DNA of 30,160 nt from UBA6065 sp036565605 (GCA_036565605.1 DATCXV010000029.1:1-30160); one strand, 5' to 3'. Shown: positions 1 to 8,990, counted from the first letter of the stretch. Notes: generated from the sequence alone by a model not told the origin. A program made the numbers and translations.

Positions 1-607
1 CCGGTGCTGAGGCGGGCGTTGTAATAGACGCGGATGTTTTCTGGGCCGGCATGCTGACCGTTTCTGAAAGTTTTCCGGCGATAAAGTCGTGTGCGACGGT
101 TTTGCTTGCGGTCATAGTGTTGTTGGCGGCAGGTGTGGCAACCGGAGCAATCTCGCGCGGCTGTGCTGGTCCAGGAACCGTGGGACGTGCGGTCGAAATC
201 GGGTGAATAGTCGGTGTCGGGTCTTCAATTTCAGCGAGGATAGAGTCGCGTGAGGGTTCAGGAACGGTACTTGTGGGCGCCTGGCTTTGTTCGGGAGCTT
301 CAGCGAGAAGTTTTCTTACGGCGAGAAATATCTTCTCATTTGTTTCTTCAGCTATTTTTGATGCGAGTTCAGATGCTATGCCGAGACGGCTTTGAATATC
401 ATCAACAAATCGAGATGATGGTACAAGACCGTATATGACAAGGAATATCTCGTCTTCCAGGTCCCCTACTTTGTCGATAAGGAGCCCATTGTCTTTACCA
501 ATTTGCTGTATAAGCTCTGTGCATTGATCTGAAAGCAAGAATTCTTTTGCTTGCTTCGGAAGCTTATTCAATGCCTCTTTCTTTTGCTCTCGGGTGAAAT
601 CCATCAT
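1..607 (-). CDS. Hypothetical protein of the secretion locus, 3' end outside the window
   Basis: The frame is open from an ATG at 605-607 (a second ATG follows at 602-604) to the left edge, about 202 codons, so the C-terminus is missing. The N-terminal ~105 residues are charged and helix-rich (MMDFTREQKKEALNKLPKQ at the start). They are followed by a low-complexity Pro/Ala/Thr/Ser stretch. No signal peptide or membrane segment is visible. It starts 7 nt after the stop of the VirB6/TrbL-like gene, so it is almost certainly in the same operon. I do not recognise the family. A cytoplasmic partner of the secretion apparatus is only an inference from position. Confidence 0.75.
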   Translation of the reverse strand, partial: MMDFTREQKKEALNKLPKQAKEFLLSDQCTELIQQIGKDNGLLIDKVGDLEDEIFLVIYGLVPSSRFVDDIQSRLGIASELASKIAEETNEKIFLAVRKLLAEAPEQSQAPTSTVPEPSRDSILAEIEDPTPTIHPISTARPTVPGPAQPREIAPVATPAANNTMTASKTVAHDFIAGKLSETVSMPAQKTSASITTPASAP

Positions 608-613
608 CTTTGA

Positions 614-3049
614 TTAGAAGCCTACGCCACGACCCTTAGTAAACCATTCGCTGATTTTTTTGTAATTGTTTTTGCCTCCAGCAGATGGAGCAGCTGCCTT
701 CTCGTCGATATAGTCTCTGATTTTTTCACGGATATCTTCATGAAGATCATTGGATATCATCTTGTCGAATACGTCAGTATTTCCACGAGCTACTAGCGCA
801 TCAATCATTTCTTCTTTAGGTACCCACTCTTCTCTTGTACCGCCGCCTGGTATAAAGAAGGTCCTCTTGGCTGCGAACATTTCTTCACCTAATTTAGCAA
901 TCTCGTTCGCGTTCATATTGATTGCTGAGATCTCGGCCTTTATGTCATCAGGGACCGCGCCTTTATCAATCAAGTCCTTGAGTTTTTCATAGCGAGCCTG
1001 TTTGATCCTTCCCTTGGTACCGCCTCCATAAGAGTCAGACTTCATAATGGTTTCAAGTTTCTCAGAATCCAGACTTCGGGCGAAATCAGGACTGGAAAGA
1101 ATATAGCTCGGTAGATTTTCCAATTCCTTTTTGTTAAGTTTCTTGGCGGTTTTTGCAATTTTAGTCACATCAACGCTACCTTTGGGTTTTGAAACAGGCG
1201 CTCCTTTAACCATTCTAAGCCTCTCTCTGTTGCTTCCAGCAGGGAATGTCGGATCTGGCTCAGTCTCGTACATGATGCTTGATAGCCCAAGTGTACGTGC
1301 TTGTCTAATCTTCGCTTTATCGCCATCGGAAAGTTCACTCTTTTCAGTGAGGTATTCGACTTGGCTTGCAGAAAGTTGTTCAAGGAACTTTGGATTCGTA
1401 AGATCGCTGATTCTGAACTTTTCAAGTTGTTTGTTGGACAGGCTTCCAAGATTTTTATTAATACGATCTTGCCTATCCCAAACTGCTTTTTGTTCAGCGG
1501 CTTCGGTCGGGGTGCCTTTTGCATGCTCAAGAGCCGTTTCCTCAGCAAGTAACTTGTCGATGTCTTCGAGCAGATCCTTCTGCGCTTTTTCAATTTTAAC
1601 TTCCTCCTGAAACTCTTTTTTCTGCTCTTTGTACTCTTTGGCTGTTTTGGTGTTTATATTTATGCCCGTCACATTGCCTAATTGTGTCGCAAGAGTGTCT
1701 TTACCCATACCAGGCATCTTCAGATTGCGAATATCAAAGCTTGCATCCTTAAGTGTCTTGGTTGTGTAATCTTTGAGGTTTTTCTTAAGGTCTCCCCCGG
1801 TAAATTTGTTATAGATCGGTACACCTGCCTTGAAAGTTTCTTTGAAGGCATCTTTGCCTTTGCCCTTTTCAGCATAAAAAGCAGCAATGCCACCGCGTGC
1901 TAAGAGTGCAGTACCGCCTGAGGCTACGCCCATACCAGCATTCACCGCTACCTTGCCCAGACCTGATGCCAAATCACCCAACATGCCCCCCACCTGTCCG
2001 CTGTAGCTCTTTGATGCCTCGAGAGTTGCCTTCAAAAGCATGATGATGAGGACATATTGGAACAGATCACCTATCTTGAATTCTGATCCAAAGACCTTTA
2101 CGGACGGCATCAGAGTCGAAAGGTTCAAGATTCCCAAGCTGTTGATGAATTGAAGCGAGATGTAGAGCATGAGGAGGAATGCCACGGGAAAAGTTGCGGC
2201 TTTTTCGAGCTCATTTCGCCACTGCTTGGAATACGGTGCAAGTGATGGCAGCACTTCCCCGATAAAGAATCCGATCGGCGAAAAGACCAACAGGAACAGA
2301 ATGGTGATTGCTCGCGCAACGAATATGACTGATATATAAAGAAACATGTACGTCGCAATAAGGACGATGGCAAGGCGCAAGAATCGACCGACGATCGACT
2401 GTGACGGATCGCTTAGCCAATTTTGCGAGCCATCAGAAGCATTCGGCTTCGTGTTGTTGTTCGTCCAGTATGCGATGATGCCCAGGCGTTTGGTGATAAG
2501 GCCGGAGAGGCTCACGGGCTTCGTCTTGTCGATGCTGTTCTCGGCAAGCGTTGTTAGTACTCCGCCATAGAGCCACTGACCAAAAACATTCGACGCATCG
2601 ACAACTGCCTTGGTGAAAAAGAGACTGAAGTTAATGAGGATTGCCGCGATGATAACTGCGCGCAATTTGCTTGCGGTGCCGAAGCGTAAGCCTTGTACGA
2701 TGGTGCCAAGGCTGATGTAGATCAGGACGAAGATAAAGCAGATGTTGATAAGGTCACGGACGATAGACCAGCCAAGATTTATTGCTGGCGAAAGGCTGAA
2801 GATATATCCCGTGTGGAGACCGAAAGTGATCGCTGAGTCCATGATCTGTCCAGCGAGGTACAGTACACCGGCCGCCAAAGGCAGAATAATGTATTCCATC
2901 GATACCGAAACGAGCCTTCCTACAAAATCTACTGGAGTTGCCAAGATATCGAGCAGTCCAGCATGTGCCGCATGAGGCATTGCCAAGAACACCGCTACAA
3001 GCGAGAGGATGATCGGAAGGGCTGCTTTGTAATGGGAGAGTTTTTTCAT
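614..3049 (-). CDS. Polytopic VirB6/TrbL-like membrane protein with long cytoplasmic tail
   Basis: 811 aa. A cleavable-looking signal peptide (residues 1-30, ending AHA/G) is followed by about seven hydrophobic segments near 52-70, 98-118, 130-150, 225-247, 248-268, 286-306 and 328-342. Residues ~350-390 are Gly/Ala-rich. From ~395 to the end the protein is soluble, Lys/Glu-rich and partly coiled-coil. This layout matches the VirB6/TrbL-type inner-membrane channel proteins of type IV secretion-like systems, which Patescibacteria often carry; the assignment rests on topology, not on a catalytic motif. Only 3 nt separate it from the upstream 567-aa gene. The long charged tail is larger than in classical VirB6 and could contact cytoplasmic partners. 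The complex could serve DNA uptake, secretion or pilus assembly; the window does not decide. Confidence 0.7.
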   Translation of the reverse strand: MKKLSHYKAALPIILSLVAVFLAMPHAAHAGLLDILATPVDFVGRLVSVSMEYIILPLAAGVLYLAGQIMDSAITFGLHTGYIFSLSPAINLGWSIVRDLINICFIFVLIYISLGTIVQGLRFGTASKLRAVIIAAILINFSLFFTKAVVDASNVFGQWLYGGVLTTLAENSIDKTKPVSLSGLITKRLGIIAYWTNNNTKPNASDGSQNWLSDPSQSIVGRFLRLAIVLIATYMFLYISVIFVARAITILFLLVFSPIGFFIGEVLPSLAPYSKQWRNELEKAATFPVAFLLMLYISLQFINSLGILNLSTLMPSVKVFGSEFKIGDLFQYVLIIMLLKATLEASKSYSGQVGGMLGDLASGLGKVAVNAGMGVASGGTALLARGGIAAFYAEKGKGKDAFKETFKAGVPIYNKFTGGDLKKNLKDYTTKTLKDASFDIRNLKMPGMGKDTLATQLGNVTGININTKTAKEYKEQKKEFQEEVKIEKAQKDLLEDIDKLLAEETALEHAKGTPTEAAEQKAVWDRQDRINKNLGSLSNKQLEKFRISDLTNPKFLEQLSASQVEYLTEKSELSDGDKAKIRQARTLGLSSIMYETEPDPTFPAGSNRERLRMVKGAPVSKPKGSVDVTKIAKTAKKLNKKELENLPSYILSSPDFARSLDSEKLETIMKSDSYGGGTKGRIKQARYEKLKDLIDKGAVPDDIKAEISAINMNANEIAKLGEEMFAAKRTFFIPGGGTREEWVPKEEMIDALVARGNTDVFDKMISNDLHEDIREKIRDYIDEKAAAPSAGGKNNYKKISEWFTKGRGVGF

Positions 3050-3052
3050 GGG

Positions 3053-4756
3053 TTATTGCACGTAAAACTCCACGGTTGTGTTCGCGATCGGAATACCGTC
3101 TACATCTTTTGCTTCGGTGTCGATTCGATATATTCCTGGAAGTGCGTTGATCGATCGGTATCCGAAGAATTCGAAAACATGTGGAGCATTCTTTGAAGCT
3201 GAAACTCCCTTCCAGTTGATGTCAGCAAATCCTGTCTGAGGTGTGTGTGTACCCAAGGTTCCTGATCCGTCTTTTACCGTGATGTCATACCCAAACGCGG
3301 ATGAGAATGCGATTGGATTTCCGTTTCGATACAGGACCGATCGGACGGTCGCGCTATTTAATGTGTAGTTCGGCGCAAGTTCGATTCGGTATTGGAATGG
3401 CGATGACAATGTGACGGTTTGTGGCGATATGGTTGTATTCCATTCAACAAACGGCTCTTCAGCGACGGCCTCTTCATTTGTGTCTTCTTCAGGCTCACCA
3501 GTTTCAGTTGTGGTTGCGGCGTCGATTTCATCCGAATTAAGATAGGTTTCAACTTCCTCGCCTGCTGTACCAAGACCTGCATCAATTGCAGTTTGAAGAC
3601 CAGGGTCGTTTGAACCTGTGTTTGCGACTGCAGCACTGTAATCTACTGAACCATAGCCACCACCTGTGCTTTTTCGTGCTCCCAGAAGGCCTTGTGCACC
3701 TGTGATGATCTGCTTCGTAACCTGGTTTGCCAGAGCATCGAGAATCGCATTCAGATTATCAGCAACGGCAAGTTGTTGTAGATCTACATTCAATGTTGCT
3801 GAAAGACGCTCCTGAACAAATTTGCCAGGCGTAGTTTTTTCGGTGACCTTGCAGCGTGGCTTGGCTTGAGCCAACAGGCCTGTTTGCGTAGAGCCAAACG
3901 ATGAATTAAAAGATGGGAGAGCTGCTCCGCCTGTTGGAGCCTGGAATGCACCTGCTGATCCAACACCAATTTGCGGTGACGAGACGACTCCTGAAGAGTT
4001 TATGCCAGCACGTGCATTTGCCTCCGCCTGAGTCTCCATCTCTTTACAGACTTCAAAATCGCGGAAGCCACTGCCCCAATCTGCATATTTTTCCTGGATC
4101 TGTTGAGCATCAAAGATGCGCTTAGAAAGCTCGTCTTGTGCGATAACGAATGCGCCGTATGCATTGTTTTGTGGGACAGTTGTAACCTGCAACCACTGAT
4201 CCCAGCCACCGCTGTTATCGCTCTCGATGAAACCGTTCACGTTGTTCACGATCTGTGTGAGTGTACACGCTGCGCGTTGGCGGTATGGCAGATAAGTTTG
4301 TGCTAGAGCAACACGCACTTGGAATGAGAATGGTGAACAAAGAAAGCCAGCCTCGCTTGCAAGAAAGTCTCCGATAATATCATCAGCTGTTTCATTCAGC
4401 ATCGATCTGAAGTCTTGGATAAAACCTGGTTTTCCCTGGAAACCTGAGTTGATCCAATTCACGGTGCTTACTGTGATGTTGTACAGCATCGCTTTGGCAA
4501 GCTGCGTCACGAGTGGTTTGATAATACATTCCTGGGCGAATGTGCCAATTGTGCCTGTCTCGACAATTGAATTTTGTACAGGAATACCGAGAAGCTTTGA
4601 TGCTGCAGTGCCGAGACCAATGGTTGCGGCAATCTGTCCCAAACAAGTTCCACCAGCGGCTTGTGCTTCCTTGGGTTGCCAGAGAGGCATGCTCGCTGCA
4701 AAAACAGAGACAATGAGTGCGAACGTCGCAATACGTGTAAGGATACGAGAAGGCAT
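3053..4756 (-). CDS. Exported protein with C-terminal beta-rich domain, secretion locus
   Basis: 567 aa. The signal peptide is residues 1-33 (basic start, hydrophobic core, AQA before the predicted cut). The body to ~330 is helical and Cys-containing, including a segment that follows YLPYRQRAACTLTQIV. An acidic Thr/Glu linker lies around 410-435. The last ~125 residues look like an Ig-like or other beta-sandwich module. The gene lies between the 302-aa anchored protein and the VirB6/TrbL-like gene with short gaps (36 and 3 nt). By position it could be a periplasmic or surface part of the apparatus, but I do not recognise a named family. The start at 4756 sits in the 3' arm of an inverted repeat (separate entry). 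Confidence 0.75.
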   Translation of the reverse strand: MPSRILTRIATFALIVSVFAASMPLWQPKEAQAAGGTCLGQIAATIGLGTAASKLLGIPVQNSIVETGTIGTFAQECIIKPLVTQLAKAMLYNITVSTVNWINSGFQGKPGFIQDFRSMLNETADDIIGDFLASEAGFLCSPFSFQVRVALAQTYLPYRQRAACTLTQIVNNVNGFIESDNSGGWDQWLQVTTVPQNNAYGAFVIAQDELSKRIFDAQQIQEKYADWGSGFRDFEVCKEMETQAEANARAGINSSGVVSSPQIGVGSAGAFQAPTGGAALPSFNSSFGSTQTGLLAQAKPRCKVTEKTTPGKFVQERLSATLNVDLQQLAVADNLNAILDALANQVTKQIITGAQGLLGARKSTGGGYGSVDYSAAVANTGSNDPGLQTAIDAGLGTAGEEVETYLNSDEIDAATTTETGEPEEDTNEEAVAEEPFVEWNTTISPQTVTLSSPFQYRIELAPNYTLNSATVRSVLYRNGNPIAFSSAFGYDITVKDGSGTLGTHTPQTGFADINWKGVSASKNAPHVFEFFGYRSINALPGIYRIDTEAKDVDGIPIANTTVEFYVQ

Positions 4757-4788
4757 TATCTCGAAAGAGAATTATCGAGATAATTGTA
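4755..4788 (-). promoter_or_regulatory. Inverted repeat overlapping -10 box and start codon
   Basis: ATTATCTCGA (4755-4764) and TCGAGATAAT (4775-4784) form a perfect 10-bp inverted repeat with a 10-nt spacer. On the minus strand a -10-like TACAAT lies at 4783-4788 and the ATG of the 567-aa gene at 4754-4756. The repeat therefore bridges promoter and start codon. It could be a repressor operator or an mRNA 5'-end hairpin that limits translation. Confidence 0.55.
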
Positions 4789-4792
4789 ACAC

Positions 4793-5701
4793 CTATTGCG
4801 AGAAGATATATCCACTTTCCGATGTTGAGAATGAGATGTTTTGTCGTTTGAAGAAACTCGCAATCTCTCGGGTTGAAAGATCGAGAGCTTTTATGCCATC
4901 TTCGTAGCGTAGAATCATCTGTGTTGCTCCTACAGGGTCCGAATCTATGAGTGTCATGCCTCGCACTCCTTCGATGATCGCTGAAATTGAGTTAAGTAGA
5001 GCGATGTGAGCGTTTGAGAAAGTTTTTGGCACAGGAATACCTGCGATGAGCGTTCGGATTTGCTGGTATCTTGCTATATTTAGAGCCATTTTTTCAAAAC
5101 CGCTGGTATCTCCACTTTCATAGGCCTGGTTGAGCAACGTAAGTTCATTTACATATCCTTCTGGCAGAGGCTGACTGAGTGCTGAACCAAGTGTATTCCC
5201 ATATTTTTTAAGTGCTGCTGTCGAAGAGTCAGTCAGAATCACTATATCTTGAGGTGTGTAGCTTTTTTCAGAGGATGCGGCTGATCCGTAATCTTGAGAA
5301 AGGAGCTTGTTGACCAAATTCACACTGGTATTTTCGTCGATTGTAGCTCCTGAACCCTTTAATTTCACATATTCCTCAAAAAAACGTTGGGCAAAGCGGT
5401 CGGTGGCGGTCAAAGGCTTGATATCTGTATTGGAATCAGGTGTTTGTGAGAGGGTAGCGATTTTATCATCGATCGTAGAACTCCCTTGGATGGTTTCTAA
5501 GACTTTTTCCCAGTCCGATGTATCAAGTTGGCCACTTTCAATAGCATTTTTAACACTTTTTTCGGCGATACTATCGATTTTAACAGCTATAGAATTGTCG
5601 GATGCACTTGGGTTTCGAAATTTTGCGTATGTTGCCACACTTATGCTGAGTGCTGCAATGATAAGTGCGATGCCAACTTTTGTTCCGAAGAAACGAAGCA
5701 T
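4793..5701 (-). CDS. Membrane-anchored hypothetical protein, secretion locus
   Basis: 302 aa. One N-terminal hydrophobic segment (about residues 8-27) with little sign of a cleavage site suggests a type II anchor with the rest outside the membrane. The remainder is soluble, Ser/Asp-rich and helical, with no motif I recognise. It is the first gene of the minus-strand secretion operon. The start is supported by an extended -10 (TGT-TATTAT, hexamer at 5708-5713) exactly 6 nt before the ATG, predicting a leaderless mRNA. Function is inferred only from the operon. Confidence 0.75.
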   Translation of the reverse strand: MLRFFGTKVGIALIIAALSISVATYAKFRNPSASDNSIAVKIDSIAEKSVKNAIESGQLDTSDWEKVLETIQGSSTIDDKIATLSQTPDSNTDIKPLTATDRFAQRFFEEYVKLKGSGATIDENTSVNLVNKLLSQDYGSAASSEKSYTPQDIVILTDSSTAALKKYGNTLGSALSQPLPEGYVNELTLLNQAYESGDTSGFEKMALNIARYQQIRTLIAGIPVPKTFSNAHIALLNSISAIIEGVRGMTLIDSDPVGATQMILRYEDGIKALDLSTREIASFFKRQNISFSTSESGYIFSQ

Positions 5702-5736
5702 GGGTCAATAATAACACGCTATGATATCATGGATGT
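5702..5736. promoter_or_regulatory. Divergent overlapping promoters
   Basis: The minus-strand -10 TATTAT (5708-5713, preceded by TGT) serves the 302-aa gene, and the plus-strand -10 TATGAT (5720-5725) serves the 112-aa gene. The hexamers are 6 bp apart, so each promoter's polymerase footprint covers the other. Simultaneous occupancy looks impossible, which would couple the two genes inversely. Confidence 0.55.
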
Positions 5737-6075
5737 ATGAAGAAGGTTTTTGCAATATGTATTGGTCTTGCTCTTGCCCTGTTGGGACAGATTGCGTATG
5801 CGCAGTCTTTAGGGAATGTAAAAGGTGTAGCTTTTGGGGGTCGAGTTACAGCGATTCAGCCTTGTAATACAGGCATTTTGGCGTATCTTGCGACCGCACG
5901 AGGACCACTGTCAGTAATGTGGTTCTGGGGCAACCTTCCTTTTGCTTCATACCTGCCGCCACATCCAGGACAATATGTGCTAGGAAGGGCTGGAACAACT
6001 ATTGCGCCGTGTGTTCTTGGAACTGTTCCGTATGGAGGCGGCCTCCCTATCCTCTACCACGGTTCAAGTCTTTAG
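5737..6075 (+). CDS. Small exported hypothetical protein
   Basis: 112 aa. The signal peptide is clear: MKK, then a hydrophobic core, then AYAQS around residues 20-24. The mature part is ~90 residues, Gly/Pro-rich, with two Cys (in IQPCNTG and APCVLG) that could form a disulfide. Two other ATGs upstream (5729, 5733) are out of frame; the chosen start gives the full signal peptide. The -10 TATGAT at 5720-5725 implies a leader of only a few nt. It converges on rsmA with a 5-nt gap. I have an impression of similar small exported proteins in other Patescibacteria but cannot name a family. Confidence 0.7.
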   Translation: MKKVFAICIGLALALLGQIAYAQSLGNVKGVAFGGRVTAIQPCNTGILAYLATARGPLSVMWFWGNLPFASYLPPHPGQYVLGRAGTTIAPCVLGTVPYGGGLPILYHGSSL

Positions 6076-6080
6076 TTCAT

Positions 6081-6872
6081 TTAACGCGCAAGCGTAAGCC
6101 ACGTCTCAAGGGCGACGTCTTCGGCGCGGACATTTGTATCAAGACTAAGATCTGCAAATGCGCGTTCGATCGCGTCTTTTTCCATGACCGATGCAAGATT
6201 CGATGAAAGCTTTTTTCGTTTTTGCGCAAAACCTGCCTTAACGATCGCAAAGAAGCGCTCTTCCTGAGCCGCGTCCGAAAATGGATTATGAATGTTTGAA
6301 AGTTTTATAACCGCCGAATCGACGTTTGGTACGGGGAAAAAATTTCCGCGTGAGACATTCGTGACCAAAGATGGAGTAGCGAACGCTTTGACCGAAAGCG
6401 AAAGGATGCTTTCCTTTCCGTCACGTGCGATGACACGGTCTGCGACTTCTTTCTGGACCATTAAAACCATGGATACTGGTTTTACGGGCGCGGAAAGAAA
6501 ATTCCTAATCAGCGCCCCGGTAATGTAATACGGGATATTGGCAATCACTTTATATTCGTGCGCAGGCAATCGCGAAGACAGCATGCCGAACGACTCCATG
6601 ATGTCGCCATGAATAAGTTCGAAGCGGTTTTCAGAAATTTCTTTCGCGAACGATTCGCGCAAAACTGGGATCAGGCGATCATCTTTCTCGACCGCGATTA
6701 CTTGTGCGCCGGTTGCAAGCAGTGCTTTGGTGAGGACGCCTTTTCCTGGACCAACTTCGACGACGGTATCATTCGCCGAAAGTTCACCGGCCTTTGCGAT
6801 GGTGTCGACTATGCGCGGCGAGATAAGAAAATTCTGACCGAGAGATTTTTTTGCGAATAGACCACGGATCAT
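6081..6872 (-). CDS. rsmA: 16S rRNA dimethyladenosine transferase (KsgA/RsmA)
   Basis: 263 aa, usual family length. It dimethylates two adjacent adenosines in the 3'-terminal hairpin of 16S rRNA during small-subunit maturation, using SAM. Visible marks are SLGQNFLISP near the N-terminus, the SAM-binding loop VEVGPGKG, the acidic VEKDD and the catalytic NIPYYITG motif. The C-terminal domain carries the expected basic FAQKRKKLSSNL segment. The ATG overlaps the stop of the upstream helicase gene by 4 nt (ATGA, 6869-6872), implying translational coupling. No internal promoter is needed. Confidence 0.95.
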   Translation of the reverse strand: MIRGLFAKKSLGQNFLISPRIVDTIAKAGELSANDTVVEVGPGKGVLTKALLATGAQVIAVEKDDRLIPVLRESFAKEISENRFELIHGDIMESFGMLSSRLPAHEYKVIANIPYYITGALIRNFLSAPVKPVSMVLMVQKEVADRVIARDGKESILSLSVKAFATPSLVTNVSRGNFFPVPNVDSAVIKLSNIHNPFSDAAQEERFFAIVKAGFAQKRKKLSSNLASVMEKDAIERAFADLSLDTNVRAEDVALETWLTLAR

Positions 6873-8830
6873 ATATCGAAGTAGATAACTTTGCCGCCGA
6901 TGCGCTCGCGTTCTTCGGTCTCGATGAGACCTTCGGGAATGTCGAAAACAAATTCGGAAGGCACCGCGTATTGGCGCGAGCCGAAGATGGTGCGCACTGA
7001 AGCGTGAGAAAGATACAAGCGTTCTTTGGCGCGTGTGAGTGCGACATAAAACAGACGGCGCTCCTCTTCGTCGTCACGTTTCTCACGCTTTGATTCCATA
7101 GCGCGGTGTGGGAACAGATCCTGTTCAAGTCCAGCAATGAAGACATGCTTGAATTCCAGTCCCTTCGAAGCATGCACGGTCATAAGACGCACTGCTGGAC
7201 GGTTCTCTTCCATCTCGTCTTGGTCGCTTGCAAGGGCGGCGTCTTCCAGAAGTTTGGCGATACCTTCTTCCGGCGGCAGAAAATCATATTTGGTGGCCAG
7301 GGTAGCAAGTTCACGGACGTTTTCTAGACGTTCAAGATCTTCATCGGTGCCGCTTTCGGTGAATTCTCGTTCGATGCCTGAACGCTCGACTGTGAACTTT
7401 ACGACATCCGATGCCTTTGATGCACGTGCCTTGGCCGCAATGTCATCGAGGATAAGATTGTACTGCTTCCATTTTTCCGCCATCGAGGGTGTTAAACGAT
7501 CGAGCATGCCGGAAAATATTTTTGCCACTGTTGCCGGACCAATGCTACGGGACGGTACGTTGATAGTGCGCTCGATATCAGAGGCAGAGTCACGGTTCAG
7601 TGCGGCACGGATGTACGAAAGAATATCTTTAACTTCCTTTCGTTCGAAGAATTTCACGCCAAGAACTTGGTATTCGACGCCGCGTGAAAGCATTGCCTCT
7701 TCCAGAACGCGTGACTGAAAGTTTGCGCGATACAGGACCGCAATTTCGTCTGCTGGTACACCTTGCGCAATCAGGTCATGTGCTTTTTCGGCGACAAAAC
7801 GCGCTTCGTCGTTTTCGTCGAATGCTTGGTAGAGCGTTATCTTTTCTCCCTTTCCTGCGCGAGTAAATAAATTTTTCTCGAAGCGATTTTTGTTCTTTTT
7901 AATGATATGGTTTGCCGCTTCCAAAATAGTTTGTGTCGAGCGGTAATTTTCTTCAAGGGTGATCATCTTGGCGCCCGGATAATCGCGCTCGAAGGAAAGA
8001 ATATTTTTGATGTCAGCACCGCGCCAGCTGTAAATATTTTGGTCGACGTCGCCCACTACGCAGATGTTGGCACACTCGCCGGCGATTGCTTTTGCAATCT
8101 TATATTGGACTTTGTTCGTGTCCTGGTATTCGTCAATGTGAACGTAGTGCCAGACATTTTGATAATGGGCGCGGATCGTCGCGTCGTTTTCAAGCATCTC
8201 GGCGGTTTTAAGAAGCAGGTCGTCGAAATCCAAAGCTTTTTCGGCGCGCAAAGCTGCTTCGTATTTCTGCCAACACTTATAGACAATCTCCCGCATGTAA
8301 TCGGTGCCGACTGTTTCAAAGAATTTGGTAAGGTTTATCCCATTTCCCTTCTCCTTCGAGATGATGGAGAGAATGACGGATGGGTCATACTGCTTGGGAT
8401 CAAGACCAAGCTCGACTACTGCGCCTTTGACCGCTCGACGCGAATCCGATCGGTCGAAGATAGAAAAATGGCGAGTAAGGCCCAGTTTTTGTGCGTTCTC
8501 TTTGATGATATGAACGCCCAAAGAATGGAAGGTCGAGATGAAGGGACGCTCGTCAAAGGAAATAGGCCGGTTCAAGACCGGATCATTCGACAAAAGGTGC
8601 ATGACGCGCTCGCGCATCTCTTTGGCTGCCTTATTAGTAAAGGTAATGGCCAAAATTTGTGCCGGAGCGACACCGGAACGAACCAGTTCCAGGATGCGGT
8701 GAGTGAGGGTCTTGGTTTTACCTGCTCCGGCACCGGCCAAAATGAGTACCGCGCCTTCTTTGGTGAGTGCTGCCTCGCGTTGGCGGTCGTTTAAGGTGGC
8801 CAGATGGTCGGTAGAGGGCGTCACGTTCAT
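6869..8830 (-). CDS. pcrA: UvrD/PcrA/Rep-family superfamily 1 DNA helicase
   Basis: 653 aa, somewhat shorter than classical UvrD/PcrA. It is an ATP-dependent 3'-5' helicase acting in excision repair and replication-fork maintenance. The SF1A motifs are in order: Walker A AGAGAGKT (32-39), DEYQDTN (motif II), QNIYSWRGAD (III), LEENYRST (IV), MTVHASKGLEF (V) and FYVALTRAKERL (VI). The C-terminal Tudor-like tail of PcrA is short or missing. The start is fixed by an extended -10 TGG-TAGAAT (hexamer 8837-8842) 6 nt before the ATG, predicting a leaderless transcript. It forms an operon with rsmA. UvrD and PcrA cannot be told apart from sequence alone. Confidence 0.93.
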   Translation of the reverse strand: MNVTPSTDHLATLNDRQREAALTKEGAVLILAGAGAGKTKTLTHRILELVRSGVAPAQILAITFTNKAAKEMRERVMHLLSNDPVLNRPISFDERPFISTFHSLGVHIIKENAQKLGLTRHFSIFDRSDSRRAVKGAVVELGLDPKQYDPSVILSIISKEKGNGINLTKFFETVGTDYMREIVYKCWQKYEAALRAEKALDFDDLLLKTAEMLENDATIRAHYQNVWHYVHIDEYQDTNKVQYKIAKAIAGECANICVVGDVDQNIYSWRGADIKNILSFERDYPGAKMITLEENYRSTQTILEAANHIIKKNKNRFEKNLFTRAGKGEKITLYQAFDENDEARFVAEKAHDLIAQGVPADEIAVLYRANFQSRVLEEAMLSRGVEYQVLGVKFFERKEVKDILSYIRAALNRDSASDIERTINVPSRSIGPATVAKIFSGMLDRLTPSMAEKWKQYNLILDDIAAKARASKASDVVKFTVERSGIEREFTESGTDEDLERLENVRELATLATKYDFLPPEEGIAKLLEDAALASDQDEMEENRPAVRLMTVHASKGLEFKHVFIAGLEQDLFPHRAMESKREKRDDEEERRLFYVALTRAKERLYLSHASVRTIFGSRQYAVPSEFVFDIPEGLIETEERERIGGKVIYFDI

Positions 8831-8836
8831 TATTGA

Positions 8837-8845
8837 ATTCTACCA
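8837..8845 (-). promoter_or_regulatory. Extended -10 promoter of the uvrD/pcrA-rsmA operon
   Basis: On the minus strand TGG-TAGAAT is followed by 6 nt and the ATG. A transcription start at the A of the ATG is expected. No Shine-Dalgarno site is present. Confidence 0.6.
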
Positions 8846-8867
8846 CACCCAGTAAGCCGACAACTTT

Positions 8868-8885
8868 ATGGCTTTGTAGAGCCAT
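8868..8885. repeat. Small hairpin, GGCT...AGCC family
   Basis: A 6-bp Watson-Crick stem plus one G-T pair surrounds a 4-nt loop (ATGGCTT/GAGCCAT arms). On the plus strand it is followed by TTTTG, so it could weakly terminate transcription running into the region. Similar hairpins occur at 8991-9014, 9087-9100, 21694-21711 and 28808-28823. Confidence 0.5.
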
Positions 8886-8933
8886 TTTGTTGGGTTTTCC
8901 CCGTCCTGGGGATGGGCTGTGGACTCTTGCCGC

Positions 8934-8961
8934 TTGCTCTCTTTTCCTGTTCGGGTATAGT
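8934..8961 (+). promoter_or_regulatory. Probable promoter of the LysM-M23 gene
   Basis: TTGCTC (8934-8939), a 16-nt spacer and TATAGT (8956-8961). Transcription would start near 8968 and give a ~115-nt leader containing the hairpin at 8991-9014. Such a long leader is unusual for this window. Confidence 0.45.
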
Positions 8962-8990
8962 TATGTGATCCGAAACGACAGGACTACTGA

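Noticed and set aside
7907..8794. Long plus-strand ORF of 295 aa
   Set aside because: It lies antisense to the helicase motifs of uvrD/pcrA and has no gene-like features of its own.
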